Assembly: GCA_041660815.1 (NCBI GenBank)
Contig: JBAZVN010000004.1
Coordinates: forward strand, 132,075-196,074
DNA: 64,000 bases
Origin: PALSA-1006 sp041660815
GTDB taxonomy: Bacteria; Pseudomonadota; Gammaproteobacteria; Burkholderiales; Gallionellaceae
Direction: 5' to 3'
Made by a program: the position numbers and the translations under genes. Below the pieces are notes generated by a model that was not told where the DNA came from, made no database searches, and saw only the letters and a list, made by a program, of their open reading frames with translations. Shown here in pieces: positions 52,605 to 60,320 of the stretch. Numbering within the stretch: position 1 is the stretch's first letter; the number at the start of each line of letters is the position of its first letter.

Positions 52605-53447
52605 TTGAAAAACACATCTCCACCACCTTATCCCGAAATTCGTCCCGGCCAATCCATTGAGTTGCTTAAAGCGCTGCATATTTTGACGCGTGATGGCAAG
52701 ATGAATCAGGATTCGCGGCGCAAGTTGAAGCAGGTCTATCACTTGTATCAATTTATCGAACCTTTGTTGCAGCAGGTGCGCGAAGCGCGCGGCGCACTGA
52801 CCCTGGTGGATCACGGCGCGGGCAAGTCCTATCTGGGTTTCATTTTGTATGATCTGTTCTTTAAATCACTGAATGATGCTTCGCATATTTATGGCATTGA
52901 GACCCGCGATGAATTGGTGAAATATTCGCGGGAGTTATCGCAACTTCTTGATTTTAAAGGAATGTCTTTCTTGAATTTGTCGGTGGCTGAATCAATCGTG
53001 GCAGAACAATTACCCGCGCAAGTGGAGGTGGTAACAGCCTTGCATGCCTGCGACACAGCGACCGACGATGCGATTCGTTTTGCGTTGAGCAAGCAGGCGC
53101 AAGTCATCGTGCTGGTGCCGTGTTGTCAGGCTGAAGTGGCCGCTACCTTGCGAAAAAACAAGGGCAAACAACTGGCCAAAGATGCGCTGACTGAATTGTG
53201 GCGCCATCCTATTCACACGCGAGAATTCGGCAGTCACATCACCAATGTGTTGCGTTGCCTGCAGTTGGAGGCGCATGGATATCAAGTCACCGTGACTGAG
53301 TTGGTGGGGTGGGAACATTCCATGAAGAATGAACTTATTATTGCGCACTATAAAAATTTACCGCGCCAGCGGGCGGCGGAACGACTGAATGCGGTGTTGC
53401 AGAGTGTGGGGCTGGAAGAATTGAGTACGCGGTTTTTTTTATCATAA
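52605..53447 (+). CDS. SAM-dependent methyltransferase (Methyltransf_32-like)
   Basis: A 280-residue class I methyltransferase. The SAM-binding motif is LVDHGAGKSYLGFILYDL near residues 67-84; acidic motif II is in YGIETRDELV near 98, and the HACDTATDDAI block near 144-154 is the mark of the Methyltransf_32 group. No membrane segment. The start is TTG at 52605, in a leader with no strong ribosome site. The substrate is unknown; neighbouring tRNA and rRNA modification genes suggest an RNA or translation factor, but that is a guess. Confidence 0.75.
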   Translation: MKNTSPPPYPEIRPGQSIELLKALHILTRDGKMNQDSRRKLKQVYHLYQFIEPLLQQVREARGALTLVDHGAGKSYLGFILYDLFFKSLNDASHIYGIETRDELVKYSRELSQLLDFKGMSFLNLSVAESIVAEQLPAQVEVVTALHACDTATDDAIRFALSKQAQVIVLVPCCQAEVAATLRKNKGKQLAKDALTELWRHPIHTREFGSHITNVLRCLQLEAHGYQVTVTELVGWEHSMKNELIIAHYKNLPRQRAAERLNAVLQSVGLEELSTRFFLS

Positions 53448-53475
53448 TAATTTGTTGGCTGCGAATGGGAGTGAC

Positions 53476-56085
53476 ATGAAAATTCACAAGATAGAGGTGG
53501 CGCGCGGTATTCAATGGGTGGAAATTCCCGAAGCAGATTTGCGCGTTTTGTGTGGATGCCCTGCGGATGCAGTTAAACATTTAAGTAAGCGCGGGCTTAT
53601 TTTATCGCAAGAGGTCAAAGGTGTTGCCTGCGAAACCGGCCCCAACGCCATTCTGCTTTCTGACGTATTACTGCAAAACGGCGAATTTTCCAATCTCGCC
53701 GAATTTCCCGTGTTGCAAATGCTTTACAAACAAGGCTTGATTATCCCAGGCCATCCCAGTAATACCGGACGCAAGCCGCTACTGATGGGGTCGGCGGATC
53801 AAGTTCAGGCGCAGATGCGTTACATCTACCGGGGAAATTACGGTTTGGTGTCGCGCGAGGAAATGATGCAAGCTGGGATGTCGGAGCAGCAGGCAAACGA
53901 GATGATGCGCATGAAGCTCAAGTTTGCTTTTGGTCATATTTATCCCACTTGCGCTTTTCTCGACTCGCGCATTATTCAGGACAACGCTGTGGAGATAGCA
54001 CATGGCGTGAGTTTGCGGCGCATCCGTCCCAATGTTTTTGAATTTTCTTATTGTGGTGAGGCGGTCACGGTGGATATTAATCTGCCTTCCGGCACTTCGT
54101 ATGAATGCGCTTACCCATTGGGTTACCGGCAGTTTTCACCGGAATACTTTGCGGTTATTCATTCGGGCGAAGGCGATGGCTGGGATGTTAATCGTCCTTG
54201 CATGTCCAGCATTATCACGTTTCAGGGAAATATATATCTGATCGATGCCGGGCCGCATGTGGTGAATACGATGGCGGCACTTGGCATCGGCGTTGATCAG
54301 GTTGATGGTATTTTTCATACGCATGCGCATGACGATCACTTTGCCGGCCTCACCGCCTTGATGCGCGCCGGACGCCGCATTCAATATTATGCAACGCCGC
54401 TGGTGCGTGCTTCGGTGGAAAAAAAACTGGCGGCGTTATTGGGGGTGGAAGAAGAGCGCTTCACGGATTACTTTGATGTGAAAGATCTCGAATTTGATGT
54501 CTGGAATGACATAAAGGGGCTTGAAGTAAAACCGATTTTTTCACCCCACCCGGTCGAAACCAATATCTTTATATTTCGTACCTTGTGGGGGAGTGGCTAT
54601 CGTTCTTATGCGCATTTCGCGGATATCGTTTCGTTAAAGATCCTTAAGGGAATGATTACCGATCAAGCAGAAACACCGGGTATCACTCAAGCCATGTTTG
54701 ATCGAGTTCGTGATGACTATTTGCAACCAGTTGATTTAAAAAAGATAGATATTGGCGGCGGGATGATTCACGGCGAGGCAAAAGATTTTAAAGAGGATAC
54801 TTCAGCGCGTATTTTGTTGGCGCACCGAGCCAGCGATTTGACAGCAGAGGAAAAGGAAATTGGTTCTAACTCTGCATTTGGCACTATTGATGTTTTAATC
54901 GAAGGGGAGTCTGAAGGTTTCCGCCGTCATGCGTTTACTTTTCTGGAATCCAATTTACCCGGCGTAGCATTGCATGATTTACGTATGCTGATTAACCACC
55001 CGATTTCAGAAATTAATCCGGGGGCAATTATTCTTAAAGAAGGCGAAACGCCGGGTGCGGTGCTGTTGTTGCTGAGTGGTTTAGTGGAAAAAATTCGTAC
55101 CAGTGACAACATGTTTGGCAATCTGTCTGCCGGATCATTGATCGGTGTTGGCGCCATGTTGGATAACCGGCCATCACGTTTTACTTTCCGCGCTTCTTCT
55201 TTTGTTCGTCTGTTGCGCCTGCCTATTAAACTTTATGCGGAGGTTATCGGTCGCAACGGATTGCTTGAACACATGCGTCATACCGCGGATTTGCTGGCAT
55301 TTCTGGAGTCTACCAACTTGTTTGACGGTTTGCCCGTTACGGTGCTTAGAAGGATTGTCGACGGTGCAGTGCAACGCAGTTTCAAGCCGGGTGAAGTGAT
55401 CGAAGGTGAGGATGTGTTGAAGATTAACGTCATCAGTTCCGGGCGAGTGGAGCGCGCGATAGGCACTAAAATATTGGAGGTGTTAGGTGCGCGTGATTTT
55501 TTCGGGGAGGAAGGAGCGATTCTAAATGTGCCCGGTTTGTTTCTATTGCGTGCAATGGAAGATACGCAGGTGGTTCAGATACCCGGAAATTTGATGGAGA
55601 ATGTGCCCATTTTGCGCTGGAAAATATTTGAAGAGCACCAGCAGCGGGCGGCGCGTGTTGTGCGTGGCGATGGAGAGGAGGCCACGTTTATCTGGCAAGA
55701 TTCTTTTGCAATTCATGTGGCACGTATGGATGGGCATCACAAAAAATTATTTGAGATTGCCGATACAATTCTGCTGCACCTGATGGGCGGATCAGATATC
55801 GGATCCCTCTCAAATGCGTTTGAAGCATTGGTGGATTACACGCGTTATCATTTTGCCGCCGAAGAAAAATTAATGCAGCTTTATCACTATCCGCGAGTGC
55901 AGCAGCATAGTAAAATGCATACTGGGCTGATTGGTCAATTAATTGAATATAAAGGAAATATATTTAATGGGAATATTCCGGACCGAGCCGAATTTTTAAG
56001 TTTTATGGATCGCTGGATGGTTCGACATATTTTTGATGAGGATCGCAAGTACGGTGTATTTCTAAATCAAAAAGGGGTTTATTGA
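53476..56085 (+). CDS. Metallo-beta-lactamase / double CNB / hemerythrin fusion
   Basis: An 869-residue soluble multidomain protein. Residues 1-160 are an N-terminal region I do not recognise. A metallo-beta-lactamase fold occupies about 190-460, with the metal motif HAHDDH at 283-288. Two CNB-like domains follow (about 500-615 and 618-735): the first has DNMFGNLSAGSLIGVGAML then RPSR, the second RDFFGEEGA. A full hemerythrin domain ends it (about 745-869), with ligands in HVARMDGHHKKL, YHFAAEEKLM, HSKMH and RHIFDED. It may hydrolyse a cyclic nucleotide or other substrate under oxygen and cNMP control. The ATG at 53476 has a GGGAGTG site. Confidence 0.9.
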   Translation: MKIHKIEVARGIQWVEIPEADLRVLCGCPADAVKHLSKRGLILSQEVKGVACETGPNAILLSDVLLQNGEFSNLAEFPVLQMLYKQGLIIPGHPSNTGRKPLLMGSADQVQAQMRYIYRGNYGLVSREEMMQAGMSEQQANEMMRMKLKFAFGHIYPTCAFLDSRIIQDNAVEIAHGVSLRRIRPNVFEFSYCGEAVTVDINLPSGTSYECAYPLGYRQFSPEYFAVIHSGEGDGWDVNRPCMSSIITFQGNIYLIDAGPHVVNTMAALGIGVDQVDGIFHTHAHDDHFAGLTALMRAGRRIQYYATPLVRASVEKKLAALLGVEEERFTDYFDVKDLEFDVWNDIKGLEVKPIFSPHPVETNIFIFRTLWGSGYRSYAHFADIVSLKILKGMITDQAETPGITQAMFDRVRDDYLQPVDLKKIDIGGGMIHGEAKDFKEDTSARILLAHRASDLTAEEKEIGSNSAFGTIDVLIEGESEGFRRHAFTFLESNLPGVALHDLRMLINHPISEINPGAIILKEGETPGAVLLLLSGLVEKIRTSDNMFGNLSAGSLIGVGAMLDNRPSRFTFRASSFVRLLRLPIKLYAEVIGRNGLLEHMRHTADLLAFLESTNLFDGLPVTVLRRIVDGAVQRSFKPGEVIEGEDVLKINVISSGRVERAIGTKILEVLGARDFFGEEGAILNVPGLFLLRAMEDTQVVQIPGNLMENVPILRWKIFEEHQQRAARVVRGDGEEATFIWQDSFAIHVARMDGHHKKLFEIADTILLHLMGGSDIGSLSNAFEALVDYTRYHFAAEEKLMQLYHYPRVQQHSKMHTGLIGQLIEYKGNIFNGNIPDRAEFLSFMDRWMVRHIFDEDRKYGVFLNQKGVY

Positions 56086-56139
56086 TTCCGCTTTACCCTC
56101 AACTTAGCCCCATTCTTTTAATTTAATTTTATGTAATCA

Positions 56140-56526
56140 ATGCCAAATAACACACACTACCAGCGTATCGGGGGGGAGCCAAAAATTAGAGAGCTGGTAA
56201 AACGTTTTTATCAGCACATGGACGAGCTGCCAGAGGCGCATCGCATTCGTCAAATGCATCATATAAACTTGGAGAACGCGGAGAATAAACTGTTCATGTT
56301 TTTATCCGGTTGGCTGGGGGGGCCGCAGTTATTTGTGGAAAAATTTGGACATCCCAGATTGCGTCAGCGCCATTTATCGTTTGCAATAGGCGAGGTGGAG
56401 CGGGATCAATGGATGCTGTGTATGATTCAGGCGATGCAGGATGTTGTTGAAGATGCGGGATTACGGGAGGAGTTAAAACTAGCGTTGTATAAGGTTGCGG
56501 ATTTTATGCGCAATCAGAGTCATTGA
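56140..56526 (+). CDS. Group II truncated hemoglobin
   Basis: A 128-residue truncated globin (YjbI/GlbO-like) that can bind oxygen or nitric oxide. The proximal His lies in GHPRLRQRHLSF near residue 71-82, Tyr at the distal side in RFYQHM near 22-27, and Trp of the G helix in DQWMLCMIQAM near 90. The fold marks GGEPKIRELV and LSGWLGGP are present. It sits 54 bases after the hemerythrin fusion gene, so the two oxygen-binding proteins may be co-expressed. No signal peptide. Confidence 0.88.
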   Translation: MPNNTHYQRIGGEPKIRELVKRFYQHMDELPEAHRIRQMHHINLENAENKLFMFLSGWLGGPQLFVEKFGHPRLRQRHLSFAIGEVERDQWMLCMIQAMQDVVEDAGLREELKLALYKVADFMRNQSH

Positions 56527-56572
56527 GAATTTAGCTGCGATAATTTAACTACGAATGAAGGAAAAATAATAA

Positions 56573-57343
56573 ATGAGCAATTTTGCGTTTTATAAAAAAG
56601 TAGTCGCACTTAATTCTGAAGCCCATCGCAATTTAAAAATCGATGGAAGTAAAGTCGATTTTAGTTTTGCAGCCGATACCACGGCGGTGTTGCTAGCCGG
56701 GATCGAGTTTGCCGAAGCGGGGCGTGAATATCCCATCGTATTTATTCGCGGTCAGGACCAGCAATTTCGTCCTGCCGCCTTGCTGGGTGTGCGCGAAGCC
56801 GAGAATTTATTTGTGGATGACGAGGGGCAGTGGGACGCGGCGTACATTCCCGCGTTTGTGCGCCGCTATCCTTTTGTGATGGCTCAGGGTGCAGAACCCG
56901 ATCAATTGACTGTGTGTATCGATGAGGAATGCTCGGCGCTCAGCGCTACTCAGGGAGATGCGCTATTCAATGCGGAAGGTCAACTGGAGCCGCGCATGAA
57001 TGAAATTTTAAAATTCTTGCAAAGTGTGCAGCAGGATTTTGCGCGTACCGAATTGATTACTAAGCAATTTGAAGAGCTGGATTTGTTTGTGCAGCAGGGC
57101 GCGCGTTTTGATACTGCTAGCGGTGAAACTTTTCAACTCAATGATTTTTATTTGATCGACGAAGCAAAGTTCAGGCAAATTCCAGATGATAAATTACCCG
57201 CTTTATTCCGCAGTGGCGCGTTGGGGTTGGCCTTTTTACATCTGGCTTCATTAGCCAATATGCGTAAACTCTTGGATCGAATTGCCCCGCGTTTGAGCGC
57301 TGAAAAAAGTAACGAACCGGAATTGACAAAGATGGTGCATTAA
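56573..57343 (+). CDS. SapC-family protein
   Basis: A 256-residue soluble protein of the SapC family, first named from surface-layer associated loci of Campylobacter; its biochemical function is unresolved. Visible marks are YKKVVALNSEAHRNLKI at the start, LLAGIEFAEAGREYPIVFIRG near residues 40-60 and the AYIPAFVRRYPFVMAQG block near 90-106. The stop codon overlaps the stop of the convergent flavoprotein by two bases. A ribosome site (aaggaaaaataa) precedes the ATG. Confidence 0.85.
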   Translation: MSNFAFYKKVVALNSEAHRNLKIDGSKVDFSFAADTTAVLLAGIEFAEAGREYPIVFIRGQDQQFRPAALLGVREAENLFVDDEGQWDAAYIPAFVRRYPFVMAQGAEPDQLTVCIDEECSALSATQGDALFNAEGQLEPRMNEILKFLQSVQQDFARTELITKQFEELDLFVQQGARFDTASGETFQLNDFYLIDEAKFRQIPDDKLPALFRSGALGLAFLHLASLANMRKLLDRIAPRLSAEKSNEPELTKMVH

Positions 57344-58593
57344 TACTTTTCGTGGGGGCGTATTCCATACGTCTCTACGATTTTAGAGGTACCCTTTAAC
57401 CAATCGATTGCGCCTTGCCCCGCCGCCCTGCCTGTGGCAAAACAGGCGCTCAATAAATAGCCCCCCGTAGGTGCTTCCCAATCCAGCATTTCTCCGCAGC
57501 AAAATACCCCCGCAATTTTTTTCAGCATTAACTGTTCATTAAGCTCAGAAAATTTTACGCCTCCTGCACTGCTGATCGCCTCACTTAAAGGTCGTGCCGC
57601 AATGAGTTTGAGAGGTACTGCTTTGATGGTATGAGAGAGTAATGCCGGGTCATTAAATCCCTGTGTTCCCAATATTTCGCGAAGTAAATTTGCTTTGACA
57701 CCGTGCAGTCCCAAGCGGCTTTGTAAATGACTGCTGAGTGAACGCGAACCGCGCGGATGATGTACTGCGTCACGCACGCGTTGTTCTGTCCAGTCGGGGA
57801 TGAGATCAAGGAAAAGCGTTGCACTGCCGTTCTTCTCAATAGTGTCACGTATTGCGGCGGAGTGTGTGTATATTACCCCGCCTTCAATGCCGTGAGCTGT
57901 GATCATGCATTCGCCCAACTTGCGATTTTCCTCAAAGGTGGCCGCGATGGATTTAAGCGGCTGCCCGACAAATCGTTCGCGAAAGTGAGCGCTCCACTCA
58001 ATTTCAAAACCGCAGTTAGCCGGACGCAGCGATGCGAGATCGACGCCGCGCTGTGCCAGCAGCGGTATCCATGCCCCATTAGAGCCTAGTTGCGGCCAAC
58101 TGCCGCCACCCAGTGCCAGAATCACGGCGTCAGTCGGCTGGTTTTTTTCTCCAAGTGGAGAAGTGAAGCTTAAGGAACCGTCTGCCTGCCAACCTTGCCA
58201 ACAATGTCGTGAATGAAACTGCACACCGGACTCACGCAGTCGATGTAACCAGGCGCGCAGTAAAGGGGCTGCCTTCATGTCGCCGGGAAAAACGCGGCCG
58301 GAGGAGCCGACAAAAGTTTCTATGCCCAGAGTGGCAATCCATCTGCGTAGATCATCGGGAGTAAAGGCGTTGAGGAATGGTTCGAGTTTGGGGCGGTGCG
58401 TACCATAGCGCGACAGGAAATAAGCATAGGGTTCTGCATGGGTAATATTCATTCCGCCTTTGCCTGCCATGAGAAATTTACGTCCCATGCTCGGCATTGC
58501 GTCATACACATCCACATGTATTCCGTTGTGCGACAAGGTCTCTGCCGCCATCAATCCCGCTGGGCCGGCGCCAATTACACTAACCGAGCTCAA
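57340..58593 (-). CDS. HI0933-type NAD(P)/FAD-dependent flavoprotein
   Basis: A 417-residue flavoprotein of the HI0933/YhiN-like family (TIGR03862-type). The FAD motif GAGPAGLMAAETLSHNG starts near residue 8, followed by GRKFLMAGKGGMNITHAE near 40-57 and the C-terminal FCCGEMLDWEAPTGGYLLS and AFATGRAAGQGA-like block. Physiological role is unknown. I chose the TTG at 58593: it overlaps the TpsB stop (TTGA) and gives the family-length N-terminus; longer versions read through the transporter gene. The last dozen residues (near VETYGIRPHEKY) are encoded by a palindromic repeat. It is convergent with the SapC gene, and the two stop codons overlap. Confidence 0.87.
   Translation of the reverse strand: MSSVSVIGAGPAGLMAAETLSHNGIHVDVYDAMPSMGRKFLMAGKGGMNITHAEPYAYFLSRYGTHRPKLEPFLNAFTPDDLRRWIATLGIETFVGSSGRVFPGDMKAAPLLRAWLHRLRESGVQFHSRHCWQGWQADGSLSFTSPLGEKNQPTDAVILALGGGSWPQLGSNGAWIPLLAQRGVDLASLRPANCGFEIEWSAHFRERFVGQPLKSIAATFEENRKLGECMITAHGIEGGVIYTHSAAIRDTIEKNGSATLFLDLIPDWTEQRVRDAVHHPRGSRSLSSHLQSRLGLHGVKANLLREILGTQGFNDPALLSHTIKAVPLKLIAARPLSEAISSAGGVKFSELNEQLMLKKIAGVFCCGEMLDWEAPTGGYLLSACFATGRAAGQGAIDWLKGTSKIVETYGIRPHEKY
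57352..57378. repeat. Dispersed palindromic repeat, copy 2 (coding)
   Basis: A 27-base diverged copy of the palindrome at 12891-12918: same gt-ggggcgtat left arm, three-base loop and an atacg-ctctac right arm with two C-to-T changes. On the minus strand it is read as part of the C-terminal tail of the flavoprotein, so a dispersed repeat has become coding sequence. Confidence 0.6.
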
Positions 58594-60314
58594 AATTGCC
58601 CGCTTAACTGTAGCCAGATTCTGGGGGTGTTGTTGCCGGACGCTGGTTCGGAAAGCGCCGAACCACCGCTGGTACTCCAAGCAATTGAAGACTTGAGTTG
58701 CACTCCCCAATATTCGGCATTCAGCCCCAGCCCTAAACCCGAAATATCCCGCGTATTACTACCGGCGGCAACGGGGGTTTTGATTAGTGTTACTGTACCC
58801 ATGTCAAAAAATACCAACGCTGTCATCATTTCAAAAATATTTTGGCGCGCTTCCAAGGTCATCATCCAGCCCGAGTCGCCGCTTCCTTCGCCCTGCGGAT
58901 AGGCGCGCACCCCGTTGGCTCCTCCCAAAGAAAATTTTTCCGAAGAATTTAGATTGGTGTTGCCCCATTGTCCGGATAATGCGGCGAAGAGCATCGAAGC
59001 ATCGCTTAGTCGTTGTAGGCGATTCACGCTGTAGTTTAGTTTGATGAATGTCCCATTTTGGAGAGCCGTGAAATTATTGGCGGTCGCTATGTCCATACTG
59101 AGCGATCCAATGGCCAGTGCTGCATCAAAGGAATTTAACCCGCCGCTGAAAAGCGAATCGCGCTCATTTCCAGTGGCGCCAACGTTAATCAGCTGAATAT
59201 TTTTTTGTGAATAGAAATTTTTGGCAATATCATTGGCCGTGTTCACATATGACGGTTCGGTGGGTAAATCGGACAAATCATCCAGCCATTTACCCTCCCA
59301 AGTTAGGCTGGCAGTTAAGTTGCTAGTTTGACTGCGGATAAACGGGTAGCTGGTGTATAGACTGAGATTATTGGCCGAACCATGCGCCATAAATTTTGCA
59401 TAATCTCCACCTAATTTGTATTGTGTATAGGAGTAAGTTCCGCCCATTTTCAAACCTTCTCCCCCAAGGGGCATTTGATAACCCAGACGTGCAAACAGCA
59501 TGCTTTCATTGCTCAACAATGCGCGCAGACTGAATTGTTCACCCATTTCAAATGGGCTATTAAAGGACAGCGTGCCACCTGCACGATATTGCCCCGAGTA
59601 GTAATTGCCATGATTATCCAGATCGAAATTTCCGTAATAGGCATCACCCGGGGTAAGCTCGAAAGCGATATCTGAAGTTCCCACACTTTTCCCCGGTTGC
59701 AGCGATGCACGTGCCAGACCGACGCCGGGCGTTTCGTTTAGCAGTAATAAAGACCGGTTAAGTGGAAATATCCGTAAAGGTGTATCGGGTCGGATATCAA
59801 GCAAAAACCCTTTTACCAAATCATCAGAAATTCGCGATTGATTGTTGAGCGTGTATTTGCCGATTTGACCTTCCATCACTCTGATGTTGACCACTCCTTC
59901 AATAATATCCTGCTCGGGTAGGTAGGCGCGTGCCACAATAAATCCGCGTTCACGATACCAGGCAGTAATTTGATCTGCACCCGCTTGAAGCTCTCTAAAC
60001 GAGTGTTTTCCGCCAATTAAGCTGTCAATGATTTCTTTTAGATCACTAGTGGGAAATGACCGGTTTCCGGTAATACGAATATCTGTTACGTCGAAGCGTA
60101 GATCTTCAGTTTTGAGCGGAGCCGGAATGGGAGCGTCCGGGCTCTGCAGGGGAGCAATGGATTTAATCGGATCAAAATTGGGTTGTTTTTGTAACTCCCG
60201 GATGGCTTGGCCGGATTCAATGGGCGGGCGAACTGATTCCGCAGCGCGTCCCGGGTTTGATATCAATGCCAGGGCGGTCAAACCAGCTGCGACATGTAAC
60301 TTATTGATTATCAT
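58590..60314 (-). CDS. TpsB-type two-partner secretion transporter (ShlB/FhaC/HecB)
   Basis: Outer-membrane transporter that exports the large exoprotein encoded just upstream. A signal peptide covers about residues 1-24. The POTRA region is at about 70-220 (LRFDVTDIRITGNRSF, then VVNIRVMEGQIGKY), and a 16-strand barrel follows. The conserved loop motif reads GGANGVRAYPQGE (canonical VRGY has become VRAY) and the late strand reads FFDMGTV. It ends with Phe, the BAM signal. The length of 574 residues is usual. Gap to the exoprotein stop is six bases; its own stop overlaps the flavoprotein TTG start. Confidence 0.93.
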   Translation of the reverse strand: MIINKLHVAAGLTALALISNPGRAAESVRPPIESGQAIRELQKQPNFDPIKSIAPLQSPDAPIPAPLKTEDLRFDVTDIRITGNRSFPTSDLKEIIDSLIGGKHSFRELQAGADQITAWYRERGFIVARAYLPEQDIIEGVVNIRVMEGQIGKYTLNNQSRISDDLVKGFLLDIRPDTPLRIFPLNRSLLLLNETPGVGLARASLQPGKSVGTSDIAFELTPGDAYYGNFDLDNHGNYYSGQYRAGGTLSFNSPFEMGEQFSLRALLSNESMLFARLGYQMPLGGEGLKMGGTYSYTQYKLGGDYAKFMAHGSANNLSLYTSYPFIRSQTSNLTASLTWEGKWLDDLSDLPTEPSYVNTANDIAKNFYSQKNIQLINVGATGNERDSLFSGGLNSFDAALAIGSLSMDIATANNFTALQNGTFIKLNYSVNRLQRLSDASMLFAALSGQWGNTNLNSSEKFSLGGANGVRAYPQGEGSGDSGWMMTLEARQNIFEMMTALVFFDMGTVTLIKTPVAAGSNTRDISGLGLGLNAEYWGVQLKSSIAWSTSGGSALSEPASGNNTPRIWLQLSGQF

Positions 60315-60320
60315 GAAATA

